Source: Gammaproteobacteria bacterium
GTDB taxonomy: Bacteria; Pseudomonadota; Gammaproteobacteria; JAJPIJ01
DNA length: 40,015 nucleotides
Direction of reading: 5' to 3'
NCBI GenBank assembly: GCA_021324815.1
Contig: JAJPIJ010000006.1
Span: 88,814 to 128,828, forward strand
In this document: positions 32,461 through 40,015 of the stretch, piece after piece
Position numbering within the stretch: the first letter of the stretch is position 1
Layout: each line of letters opens with the position of its first letter
Made by a program: the position numbers and the translations under genes
Notes under the pieces: generated by a model
What the model was told of the DNA's origin: nothing
Databases searched by the model: none
What the model saw: the letters and a program-made list of their open reading frames with translations, nothing else

Positions 32461-34089
32461 ATGGACCAGATACGTTTGTTCTTGATCATGGCATTGGGTG
32501 TGGTGCTGTTGTTGATCTGGCAGGCATGGCAGCGGGATTATGGTCCCCCCCGGGATCGACCGCCGGTTGAAACGGAAACGCTGCCGGCGGCGCCGCCGGC
32601 GACGGCCATGCCGGCAATCCGCGGGAGCGGTGAGGCGTCCGCCGCGTCGACGGCCGCGGGAGAGAAAATACGGGTGCTGACGGACACTTTCGATCTCACC
32701 ATCGACACCGCCGGCGGGAATATCGTGCAGGCGAAACTGCGGGATTATCCGACCTCCCTCGATCAACCGCGGGATCCGTTTGTCCTGCTGGATGATACGG
32801 AACGGCTGTTCTACGTGGCCCAGAGTGGTTTGTTGGGGGGGGCGGAGGCCCCGGATCATCATTCGCCGTTCACGAGCGAACGCAGCAGTTATGAATTGCC
32901 GCCCGGTGCCGGAGCCCTGGACGTGCCGTTGATCTGGCGATCCAGCAGCGGCATCGAGGTCGTCAAGGTGTTTCATTTCACGCGCCGCAGTCATGTGGTC
33001 ATGGTCGAGTTCAAGATCCGAAATCACTCCGGCCGGCCGTGGGCCGGAGAATTGTACGCGCAACTGCAACGGGCGGCCGGCAGGGAAACGGGGGGCAGGG
33101 TGCCCGGCGTGGTCACCTACACAGGCGCGGCGCTGTCGAGTCCCGAGAAGCGCTACGAAAAGATCCCGTTCAAGGAGTTCGCCGGCAATCCCCTGTCACG
33201 TGACATCAGAAACGGCTGGGCGGCGATGCTGCAACATTACTTCATCGCCGCGCTGATCCCCGATCCCGATGAAACCTATCACTACCACACCAAGGCGCTG
33301 GAAGATCAGCGTTACGTCATCGGCGCCGTGGGACCGGAGCATGTCGTGCCGGCGGGCGGGGAGGGGACGCTCGCCGTGCGCTTTTACCTCGGGCCGAAGA
33401 CCCAGGACACCCTTGAACGGATCGCGCCCGGTCTCGATCTGACCGTGGATTACGGCGCGCTCTGGTTCATCGCCAAGCCGCTGTTCTGGCTGCTGAAGAG
33501 ATTCCACGCCCTCACCGGCAACTGGGGCTGGGCCATCATCCTGCTGACGGTGCTGGTCAAGGGGCTGTTCTATCCCCTGTCCGCGACTAGCTATCGGTCC
33601 ATGGCCAAGATGCGGGCGCTGCAGCCGCGGATCCTCGCCCTGCGCGAGCGATACGGTGACGACAAGGCACGCCTGAATCAGGCCATGATGGATTTGTACA
33701 AGGAGAAAAAAATCAATCCGCTGGGCGGCTGCCTGCCGGTGTTGATCCAAATCCCCGTGTTCCTGGCCCTCTACTGGGTGTTGCTGGAAAGCGTGGAATT
33801 GCGGCAGGCGCCCTTCGTGCTGTGGATTCGCGATATGTCCACGGCGGATCCTTACTTCGTGCTGCCGCTGTTCATGGGCGCCACGATGTTTTACCAGCAG
33901 CGCCTGAATCCGCCGGCGCTGGACCCGGCGCAACAGCGGGTGATGCAACTGATGCCGCTGGTGTTCACCGTCTTCTTCGCCTTTTTCCCCTCCGGCTTGG
34001 TGTTGTACTGGTGCGTCAACAACCTGCTCTCCATCCTTCAGCAGGCGGTGATTACGCGCAGCATGGAACGCGACAAGGCCGCGTTATGA
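32461..34089 (+). CDS. yidC: Membrane protein insertase YidC
   Basis: Inner-membrane insertase/chaperone, 542 residues, acting alone or with SecYEG. It has an N-terminal helix (LFLIMALGVVLLLIWQAW), a long periplasmic beta domain (about 60-330), and the conserved C-terminal five-helix core beginning with KPLFWLLKRFHALTGNWGWA and containing GLFYPLSATSYRSMAKMRAL and NPLGGCLPVLIQIPVFLALY. The ATG at 32461 begins MDQIRLF, the standard start; the frame is open 7 codons upstream. The large periplasmic domain marks the Gram-negative type. The stop overlaps the mnmE ATG (ATGA). Confidence 0.97.
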   Translation: MDQIRLFLIMALGVVLLLIWQAWQRDYGPPRDRPPVETETLPAAPPATAMPAIRGSGEASAASTAAGEKIRVLTDTFDLTIDTAGGNIVQAKLRDYPTSLDQPRDPFVLLDDTERLFYVAQSGLLGGAEAPDHHSPFTSERSSYELPPGAGALDVPLIWRSSSGIEVVKVFHFTRRSHVVMVEFKIRNHSGRPWAGELYAQLQRAAGRETGGRVPGVVTYTGAALSSPEKRYEKIPFKEFAGNPLSRDIRNGWAAMLQHYFIAALIPDPDETYHYHTKALEDQRYVIGAVGPEHVVPAGGEGTLAVRFYLGPKTQDTLERIAPGLDLTVDYGALWFIAKPLFWLLKRFHALTGNWGWAIILLTVLVKGLFYPLSATSYRSMAKMRALQPRILALRERYGDDKARLNQAMMDLYKEKKINPLGGCLPVLIQIPVFLALYWVLLESVELRQAPFVLWIRDMSTADPYFVLPLFMGATMFYQQRLNPPALDPAQQRVMQLMPLVFTVFFAFFPSGLVLYWCVNNLLSILQQAVITRSMERDKAAL

Positions 34090-35450
34090 ACCGCGGATCC
34101 GGCGGGCGGGTGGAAACCATCGCCGCCGCCGCCACCGCGCCGGGACGGGGCGCCATCGGTATCGTCCGCCTGAGCGGCCCACAGGCCGCCGAGATCGGCC
34201 GCCGGATCACCGGCATCGATCCCACGCCCCGGCACGCCCATTACGCACACTTTCGTGACGCAGGGGGCGGTGAAATCGACGAGGGTCTGGTGCTTTTCTT
34301 TCCTGCGCCGCATTCCTACACCGGCGAGGATATGCTGGAGCTGCACACCCACGGCAACCCCGTTATTTTGGATCAGCTCGTAGCAGTGGCAGTAAGCCTG
34401 GGTGCGCGCCCGGCACGTGCCGGGGAGTTCACCGAACGCGCTTTCTTAAACGGCAGACTCGATCTGGCGCAGGCCGAGGCGGTCGCCGATTTGATCGGCA
34501 GCCAGTCGGCGGAGGGCGCCCGCTCGGCATTGGCCTCGCTGCGCGGTGAATTCTCCACGCAGTTGCGCGAAGTTTCGGATCGCCTGCGCCGGCTGCGCGT
34601 GGACATGGAGGCCCTGCTCGATTTTTCCGAGGATGACATTGCCCCGGGAACAAGGGAGCGGCAATGCGCCGATCTCGGCACGCTCGGGCACGGCCTGGAA
34701 GAAATTCTCGCCAACTGCCGGCGGGGCGTAGTGCTGACGGAGGGTTTGAAGGTCGTCATCCTGGGCCGTCCCAACGCCGGCAAGTCCAGCCTCTTCAACC
34801 GACTTTTGCGCGAAGCGCGCGCCATCGTCAATGAAACACCGGGCACCACGCGCGACGCCCTGCGCGCGGAGATGCAGATCCGCGGTGTGCCCGTCAGCCT
34901 CATCGACACCGCCGGCCTCCGCGGCCCGGCGCAGGCCGGCGACCCCATCGAGCGCGAGGGCATGCGGCGCGCGCGCGAAGCGCTGGCATGGGCCGACCAC
35001 GTGCTGCTGGTGGTTCCGTGGGATGCCGCCCTCAACGAGGAGGATCGCGAAGTGATGGCCGGAAAGCCGGCGGGCGCGCAAATCACCCTCGTGCGCAGCA
35101 AAATTGACTGCGGAGAAATGGAGCCTTCGGAACGCGAGAGCAAAGAGGGCTGGGAAGTGTGGTTGAGCGCGCTGACCGGCGAAGGAATGGAATTGCTCGA
35201 GCGGCGCCTGCTCCCGGCGCAGGAGCAGGGGGGCGGCGCCTATACCGCCCGCCGGCGGCATGTGATCGGCCTTGAGACCGCCCGCGCGCATATCGTGGAA
35301 GCGGAGCGATTGCTGGCGCGAAACGCGCCGCTGGAGCTGACGGCGGAGCAATTGCGGCTTGCCAGCCGGCACTTGGATCAAATCACCGGCGAGTACACCA
35401 CGGAGGATCTGCTTGGCGACATCTTCCGCCGCTTCTGCATCGGCAAGTAG
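34086..35450 (+). CDS. mnmE: tRNA modification GTPase MnmE
   Basis: GTPase that works with MnmG to place cmnm5/nm5 groups on U34 of certain tRNAs; 454 residues. The N-terminal domain has ETIAAAATAPGRGAIGIVRL and AGEFTERAFLNGRLDLAQAE. The inserted G domain has the P-loop GRPNAGKSSLFN at about 226-237, then NETPGTTRD and DTAGLRG. The protein ends in the family-specific FCIGK with the conserved Cys. The start at 34086 overlaps the yidC stop. In many relatives mnmG, rsmG and parAB follow, but here the series ends and unrelated genes on the other strand come next. Confidence 0.97.
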   Translation: MNRGSGGRVETIAAAATAPGRGAIGIVRLSGPQAAEIGRRITGIDPTPRHAHYAHFRDAGGGEIDEGLVLFFPAPHSYTGEDMLELHTHGNPVILDQLVAVAVSLGARPARAGEFTERAFLNGRLDLAQAEAVADLIGSQSAEGARSALASLRGEFSTQLREVSDRLRRLRVDMEALLDFSEDDIAPGTRERQCADLGTLGHGLEEILANCRRGVVLTEGLKVVILGRPNAGKSSLFNRLLREARAIVNETPGTTRDALRAEMQIRGVPVSLIDTAGLRGPAQAGDPIEREGMRRAREALAWADHVLLVVPWDAALNEEDREVMAGKPAGAQITLVRSKIDCGEMEPSERESKEGWEVWLSALTGEGMELLERRLLPAQEQGGGAYTARRRHVIGLETARAHIVEAERLLARNAPLELTAEQLRLASRHLDQITGEYTTEDLLGDIFRRFCIGK

Positions 35451-35471
35451 CGGGCCCCGCGAAACCAGGAC

Positions 35472-36074
35472 TCAAAAATGGTGGGCAAGCAGAATATCGC
35501 GGATGAGGGGGCCCAGAAACGTGGAGGGACGGCCGCGCCGCAGTCCGGCGGTGAGCTCAAGCTGGACGCCCGCGCCGCGCAAGCCGCGGTTGCACAGATT
35601 GTCGCCATCTATGGCGGGGAAGACATGACCGTTGAGGCGGGCATCGATTCCGGCCTCCAGCAATTTCTCCACCAGTGTCGCCTTGAGCGGCGCATGGAGG
35701 CCGCCCAGATAAACGGCCTGATGTAGGCCCGCGCAGCCGTGGATGGTGATCACGGTTTCGGATCGGCGGAGCAAATCCGCGCAGCGCGGCTCGTCGAAGC
35801 GACGGCTGGTGATGTGCAGCGATTTGAAATTTCCACGCGGCTTCAATCCCTCGAACAAATAGAGATGGAAATCCTCACCCGCGATGACGCGGGCGAGTTC
35901 CGATGTTCCCCGCTCGATGCCGCCGCCGTGCGGCGCCACGATGGCGACGCGCGCCCCCGGAACAGGCCGGGCAATGACCCTGTAGTCCAGGCCTTCGGTC
36001 TCGTATGCCGCCAATTCGGCAAAGCTTGCATATTTGTCCCGCGGCGCGGAAGGCAAATTCGCGCGCTCCGGCAT
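35472..36074 (-). CDS. Poly-gamma-glutamate hydrolase-like zinc protein
   Basis: 200-residue protein resembling the phage/Bacillus PghP poly-gamma-glutamate hydrolase family (DUF867). Supporting sequence: KYASFAELAAYETEGLDYRV, IVAPHGGGIERGTSELAR, FHLYLFEGLK, LHITSRRFDEP, VITIHGC and VQLELTAGLR. His49, Glu54 and His112 are plausible zinc ligands in the carboxypeptidase-like fold of the family. The ATG at 36074 is chosen because conserved sequence starts soon after; the frame is open farther upstream to 36368, but that part overlaps another gene and looks non-coding. It follows the alpha/beta hydrolase by 7 nt. No signal peptide is visible. It might degrade PGA-like polymers or other gamma-linked peptides. 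Confidence 0.72.
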   Translation of the reverse strand: MPERANLPSAPRDKYASFAELAAYETEGLDYRVIARPVPGARVAIVAPHGGGIERGTSELARVIAGEDFHLYLFEGLKPRGNFKSLHITSRRFDEPRCADLLRRSETVITIHGCAGLHQAVYLGGLHAPLKATLVEKLLEAGIDARLNGHVFPAIDGDNLCNRGLRGAGVQLELTAGLRRGRPSTFLGPLIRDILLAHHF

Positions 36075-36081
36075 GGCGGGT

Positions 36082-37311
36082 TCAAAACCCCGCGGGACCA
36101 GAATCTCGATCGCCCTTGCTGGCGCTGCGGTTCTCCGCGTCGCCGCGCGGCACGCGCTGCCAGGCCGGATTGCGTGTGCCGGCGAGATGCCCGGCGTGAC
36201 GCGACAGGTGGAACTGCGCGTCGCTGCAGCCGAAGGGGCAGGTGTTGCCGGCGGTGTGCAGGCGATCGGTGATCCAGGTCGCGTCGTTGAACGGCAGCCA
36301 CGAAGTCCCGCCCTGTGCCGGCGGTCCGGTTTCGCCGTCGTCCTGACGGGCGAGGGCTTCGTCGGCACGGGCGAAATCGATCACCATCGCGGCGGCGTCG
36401 ACGATCAAATCCGGCTGCTCGACGTGAATTTCATGGCCGCTGCGTTCGGCGACGAGCTGGGCCGTGCGCGGCTGCAGATAGGCGAGCTCCGACTGCAGGC
36501 TCCGCCAGGTGTGCTCGGTGATGCTGTTCCAGTCTACGGATTTCGATTCCTGCTGTACGCCGCGGGTCAGCACCACCGTGGGGATCACCGGCGGCGGGGT
36601 GGCCATGGCCTGCAGCTGCATCGCGCTGCGCTTGAAATGGGAATATTCATTGGCCACGGTGATGCGGCTGACGAGGCGCGACATCAGCACCAGCGACTTG
36701 TAGGCGAGATCGTCCTCCGGCAGGTCGCGGGGGGCGGCCGGCCGCGCGATGAAATCATGCACGACGAAACCGTGATGGTAGCTTTGTTCCTCGTAAACGC
36801 CGTCCGCCGCATCGGTCAGCCTGCCAATCTGCTCGGCGCTGGAGGAATCGACCAGCACCATCCCGGCCACCAGATAGGGATACCGGCGCGCGAACAGCTG
36901 CACGTTGAGGCCGCCGAAGGAATGCCCGATCAGCACATAAGGCCCGGCAACGCCGGCGTTCATGAGCAGCAGGTACAACTCATTGGCGATGCGTGAACTG
37001 GTGCGCGGCAGCGGGCCGAAATCGCTCCAGCCATAACCCGCCCGATCGTAAATGCAGGTGCGCGAATAATGCCGCAGCTGTTCCATGACGGGCAGCCATT
37101 CGATCGCGGCGCTGCCGAGCCCCGTATCGATGATCACCGAAGGTTCGCCCTCGCCCTGGCAGTAGATGTGCAAGCTGTAGTCACCGATGCTGACCATGCG
37201 CCCGGGCGGCGCGACAAGGTCATCGTCCGCCGCGGGGCAGGCCGCGCCGCCGGCGGCCATCAATGCCGCGGCGATGATGCGGTGAAGCATGGAGACGGGG
37301 TGCGAGGGCAT
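36082..37311 (-). CDS. Exported alpha/beta hydrolase with unusual C-terminal tail
   Basis: 409-residue protein. A signal peptide is visible (LHRIIAAALMAAGGAACPAA), better placed if the start is the second Met at 37290. The hydrolase core (about 36-320) has CIYDRAGYGWSD, the nucleophile elbow IGHSFGG with Ser131, FARRYPYLVAGMVLVDSS and a catalytic His in SGHEIHVEQPD. The tail, about residues 325-409, is unrelated to the fold: GGTSWLPFNDATWITDRL, then NTCPFGC and FHLSRHAGH, giving a Cys-x3-Cys-x5-His-x3-His pattern. Codons in the tail end mostly in G or C, as in real genes here, so it seems translated. Substrate unknown. It is coupled to the PGA-hydrolase-like gene downstream. Confidence 0.78.
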   Translation of the reverse strand: MPSHPVSMLHRIIAAALMAAGGAACPAADDDLVAPPGRMVSIGDYSLHIYCQGEGEPSVIIDTGLGSAAIEWLPVMEQLRHYSRTCIYDRAGYGWSDFGPLPRTSSRIANELYLLLMNAGVAGPYVLIGHSFGGLNVQLFARRYPYLVAGMVLVDSSSAEQIGRLTDAADGVYEEQSYHHGFVVHDFIARPAAPRDLPEDDLAYKSLVLMSRLVSRITVANEYSHFKRSAMQLQAMATPPPVIPTVVLTRGVQQESKSVDWNSITEHTWRSLQSELAYLQPRTAQLVAERSGHEIHVEQPDLIVDAAAMVIDFARADEALARQDDGETGPPAQGGTSWLPFNDATWITDRLHTAGNTCPFGCSDAQFHLSRHAGHLAGTRNPAWQRVPRGDAENRSASKGDRDSGPAGF

Positions 37312-37451
37312 GGTTTTTGCTGTTTTGGGGCGGGGTCAGAGAGGTTAGAAAGTGGGAAGGCGCGAAAATTCCCCATTCATCGTTTTGATGCCGGGACGCC
37401 GGCGCGAGGACGGCGGTAATTTGTCGCCTCCCGGGGTAGTATGGAACGGTG

Positions 37452-37901
37452 ATGCACCCCTCCGGCGATGATGCGAAAACTGGCGGCCGCATCGGCCTGC
37501 TGCGCAGCCTGGGCGCCATGTTTTACGACGCCTTGTTGTTGTTTTCAGTCTGGTACGTCGTGGCGGCGCTGGTGCTGTGGACCCGCGGCGGTGAACTCCC
37601 CGCAGCCGGCGATCCAGGACTGACCGCGTTGTTGATCGCATGCGCCTATCTTTATTTCGCCGCACAATGGGCCCGCGGCGGCCAGACGCTCGGCATGAAA
37701 ACCTGGCGCATCAGGCTCACGGGGCGGGACGGGGCGACGCCCCCGGGCTGGCCGCGGGCGAGCCTGCGCTTTGTCGTGGCGGTGGGCGGCGCCATGGCTC
37801 TGGGCATCGGCTATCTCTGGGCGTTGTGGGACGCCGACGGACTGACGCTGCCGGATCGACTTTCCGGCACCCGCCGCCGGCTGGTGAACGGGCCGCCGTG
37901 A
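37452..37901 (+). CDS. RDD family membrane protein
   Basis: 149-residue integral membrane protein with three to four helices. Features of RDD proteins are GAMFYDALLLFSVWYVVAAL (first helix with the Asp), YFAAQWARGGQTLGMKTWRI (the QTLGMKxWRI signature) and LPDRLSGTRRRLV at the end. The Arg-Asp-Asp positions that named the family are partly altered. A GTG one codon upstream (37449) is an alternative start. The function is unknown; some relatives act in ion transport. It converges on lptG with a 4-nt gap. Confidence 0.87.
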   Translation: MHPSGDDAKTGGRIGLLRSLGAMFYDALLLFSVWYVVAALVLWTRGGELPAAGDPGLTALLIACAYLYFAAQWARGGQTLGMKTWRIRLTGRDGATPPGWPRASLRFVVAVGGAMALGIGYLWALWDADGLTLPDRLSGTRRRLVNGPP

Positions 37902-37905
37902 TCCA

Positions 37906-38973
37906 CTAGCTTACCCGGCGCAGCAGCAGCATCCCCGCGCCGAAAACCACCGCGGTCGGCGTCACCACGCACAACGCCGGGCTGAAGTTGTAGACCAGAC
38001 CGATGTTGCCCGCGGCCTGGCTCGCGATGTGGAAGACGACGCCCACGAGCGACCCCGCCAGCACCCGCGCCCCGACGCTGGCCGCGCGCGCCGAGGCGAA
38101 CACCATGGTGATGGCGAGAAACACCATTGCCGCCGTGGCCAGCGGATAGACCAGTTTGTTCCACAAGGCCAGTTCGTAGTGCAGCGTATTTTCGCCGTTT
38201 TCGCGCAGGTAAAGAATGGTGTTGGTCAGATCCCACAGCGACAGGCTGTTGGGATCGATGATCGCCATGCCGATGATTTCCGGCTTGAGCAGGGAATCCC
38301 AGGCGGCGTGCGCAATCCTGTGCACCTGCACCTGATCCTCGGTGAAAACGGTCTGACCGATGTCCGACAGCAGCCATTTCCCGCCGGTGTACTGCGCGGA
38401 CTGCGCGTAGGTGCTGGTGCGCAGGTGGTTGTGGCTGTCGAATTCGTAGAGGTAGATGCCGGCGAAACGATCGCCCGGCAGCACCCGGCGGATGTTGATG
38501 AAGCTGTCGCCGTCGCGTGCCCAGAAACCATTGCGGGTTTTGAGCGAAATCTCATCGAACAGCGCCACCGATCGCAAATCACGCGCCTGCTGCTCGGCCG
38601 GCGGGGCGATGATCTCGCCCACCAGCAGGGTGGCGATCATGAGCACGAAGCCGGTTTTCATGATGGCCTGTATGGTGCGGCCCAGCGACAGGCCGGCGCC
38701 GCGGATCACGACCATTTCGCTGTGATTGACCAGCCAGCCCAGCCCCAGCAGCGTGCCGATGAGCGCGGCGATGGGGAACAGCTGGTAGGCCAGCACCGGC
38801 GTGCGCAGCAGCACGTATTCCATCGCCGAGAGGACGTCATAGCGGTTGCGGCCGATTTGCTCGACCTCGTCCAGGAAGGAGAAGAAGGAAAAGGCGGTGA
38901 CCAGGAATGCCAGCACCACACCGGTGGCGCCGGCAATCGTGCGGCCTATGTAGCGATCGATGATGCTGACCAT
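37906..38973 (-). CDS. lptG: LPS export ABC transporter permease LptG
   Basis: Permease of the LptB2FGC complex, which extracts LPS from the inner membrane; 355 residues. It begins SIIDRYIGRTIAGATGVVLA and has FPIAALIGTLLGLGWLVNHS, followed by EMVVIRGAGLSLGRTIQAI (coupling helix contacting LptB). A periplasmic beta-jellyroll domain (about 115-265) and a C-terminal helical pair (LVYPLATAAMVFLAITMVFA and so on) follow. The ATG at 38973 is chosen; the frame continues 70 codons upstream without family sequence. The usual partner lptF is not between lptG and divergent pepA, where it stands in most gammaproteobacteria. Confidence 0.92.
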   Translation of the reverse strand: MVSIIDRYIGRTIAGATGVVLAFLVTAFSFFSFLDEVEQIGRNRYDVLSAMEYVLLRTPVLAYQLFPIAALIGTLLGLGWLVNHSEMVVIRGAGLSLGRTIQAIMKTGFVLMIATLLVGEIIAPPAEQQARDLRSVALFDEISLKTRNGFWARDGDSFINIRRVLPGDRFAGIYLYEFDSHNHLRTSTYAQSAQYTGGKWLLSDIGQTVFTEDQVQVHRIAHAAWDSLLKPEIIGMAIIDPNSLSLWDLTNTILYLRENGENTLHYELALWNKLVYPLATAAMVFLAITMVFASARAASVGARVLAGSLVGVVFHIASQAAGNIGLVYNFSPALCVVTPTAVVFGAGMLLLRRVS

Positions 38974-39196
38974 GCAATGCGTGCGGCCGATGCAGCCCCG
39001 GCTTGCGACTCTCCCCGGACAATGGTTGAATTCATCATAACACCGCCCGCCGGCGCCGCGGAGTTCGCGCCGCAACCGACGGGGCGAAGGGGAGGCGGCC
39101 CGCGGGCCGGCAGCCGGTGAATTTGGATATGATGGCGGTGACGGGCAGTGATGCCGCCGCGGGTCCGGAGCCTTGGAGTTCATTCAGGGAGTGGCG

Positions 39197-40015
39197 ATGA
39201 AAAACCCGGTGGAATTTGCGGTGAGAAGCGGCGCTGCGGAAAGACAGCGCGGCGGTTGCGTCATCGCGGGCGTGTTTGAAGCCCGCAAACTTTCACCGTC
39301 GGCGGCGGCGCTGGACCACGCCTCCAGGGGCTTCCTCACCGCCGTGATGCGCCGCGGCGAATCGCCGGGCAAGGTGGGACAGACCCTGCTGCTGCATCAC
39401 GTGCGGGGGGTGGCCGCCGAACGGGTGTTGCTGGTGGGCGGCGGGCGCGAGCGCGAACTGGATGAGTACAAGTTCCGCAAGATGAACGCCGCCGCCGTCG
39501 AGACCCTGCGCAGGGCGGGCGCCGCCGATGCCGTCAGTTGTCTGCCGGAACTCCAGGTGCATGACCGCGACGCCGGCTGGAAGGTGCGCCATAGCGTCGA
39601 ATCGGTGCTGGAAAGCGTCTACGTCTTCGATCGCCTGAAATCGAGAAAGAAGGATCTGCCCGCGCAACCGCTGCGCCGGATGACGTTGATGGTGGACCGC
39701 GAAGATGCAGCGACGGCGGCGGAGGGAATGCGCATCGGCCTGGCCGTGGCCGGCGCCGTGCGTCTGGCCAGGGACCTGGGCAACCTGCCGCCGAACATCT
39801 GCACGCCGACCTATCTGGCGGATCAGGCGCGCGAACTTGCCGCGACCCATCGCGGTCTCAAGGTCTCCGTGCTCAAGCGCGCGGAGATCGAAAAGCTGGG
39901 CATGGGCGCCTTCCTGGCCGTGGCCCGCGGCAGCCACGAGCCGCCCCGCCTGATCATCATCGAGTACCGCGGCGGCGGCGCGGGGGCGGCGCCGGTGGCG
40001 CTGGTCGGCAAGGGC
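39197..40015 (+). CDS. pepA: Leucyl aminopeptidase PepA (3' partial)
   Basis: N-terminal 273 residues of the M17 zinc/manganese aminopeptidase, cut by the window end. The N-terminal macro-like domain (KNPVEFAVRSGAAERQRGGC) is followed by LARDLGNLPPNICTPTYLA, VSVLKRAEIEKLGMGAFLAV, RGSHEPPRLIIIEY and VALVGKG, where the metal-binding region begins (normally continuing TFDSGG). A good ribosome-binding site (AGGGAG) precedes the ATG. PepA removes N-terminal residues from peptides and in some species also binds DNA. It is divergent from lptG, with a 223-nt spacer. Confidence 0.93.
   Translation, partial: MKNPVEFAVRSGAAERQRGGCVIAGVFEARKLSPSAAALDHASRGFLTAVMRRGESPGKVGQTLLLHHVRGVAAERVLLVGGGRERELDEYKFRKMNAAAVETLRRAGAADAVSCLPELQVHDRDAGWKVRHSVESVLESVYVFDRLKSRKKDLPAQPLRRMTLMVDREDAATAAEGMRIGLAVAGAVRLARDLGNLPPNICTPTYLADQARELAATHRGLKVSVLKRAEIEKLGMGAFLAVARGSHEPPRLIIIEYRGGGAGAAPVALVGKG

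Noticed and set aside
33192-33206. A CACGTG-centred palindrome, TGTCACGTGACA, as a second parS
   Set aside because: It lacks the outer TGTTN and AAACA halves of the parS consensus and lies inside yidC coding sequence.
36034-36996. A 320-codon plus-strand open frame opposite the alpha/beta hydrolase
   Set aside because: The hydrolase frame has the nucleophile elbow and signal peptide; the opposite frame has no motif.

Overview
This window is a G+C-rich bacterial chromosome segment that spans the origin-of-replication neighbourhood. Gene content points to a gammaproteobacterium: dnaA-dnaN-gyrB and rpmH-rnpA-yidD-yidC-mnmE diverge around the origin, and pilT-pilU, yggS-proC-yggT-yggU, slmA, argB-algC-dut-coaBC-radC and lptG/pepA are all present. 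soxYZ (thiosulfate/sulfur oxidation), a probable PPi-dependent phosphofructokinase and a membrane proton-pumping pyrophosphatase suggest a sulfur-oxidising, possibly autotrophic lineage. This placement is inferred from gene content; no 16S rRNA or tRNA gene was seen.

Layout. 1-3549: glycolate oxidase glcD (5' cut by the window edge), glcE, glcF. 3550-5921: an inverted-repeat element, then the minus-strand overlapping chain bepA-soxY-soxZ. 6064-9552: pyrophosphate metabolism (PPi-type phosphofructokinase, then hppA). 9553-10759: a structured-looking intergenic region and a PyrK-like flavin/[2Fe-2S] protein. 10773-14338 (minus): pilT, pilU, a third PilT-family ATPase and a coupled small Cys-rich protein. 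14441-17463: yggS-proC-yggT-yggU and a DUF4426 protein. 17476-19720: a Crc-like exonuclease III divergent from pyrE, then a DUF4124-like coiled-coil periplasmic protein. 19743-25640 (minus): coaBC-dut-algC-argB-slmA, a nearly gapless operon with a membrane-anchored long AlgC. 25754-26428: radC. 26445-31579 (minus): dnaA-dnaN-gyrB without recF, with a parS-like site between dnaN and gyrB and a very A+T-rich dnaA-dnaN spacer. 31768-35450 (plus): rpmH, rnpA, yidD, yidC, mnmE. 35472-40015: a poly-gamma-glutamate-hydrolase-like gene and an alpha/beta hydrolase with an odd tail, an RDD membrane protein, lptG without lptF, and the start of pepA.

Most genes left of about 31.6 kb are on the minus strand back to slmA, and those right of 31.77 kb are on the plus strand to mnmE. 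They are therefore read away from the dnaA region, as expected beside oriC. The origin segment (about 28.1-30.2 kb) is much richer in A+T than the rest. The most interesting material is this origin architecture: a parS-like site where recF normally sits, DnaA boxes on both sides of dnaA and a roughly 10% G+C core. Next are the three-ATPase pilus retraction cluster and the Crc/ExoIII intermediate. No CRISPR array, prophage, transposase or clearly new multi-gene system was found.
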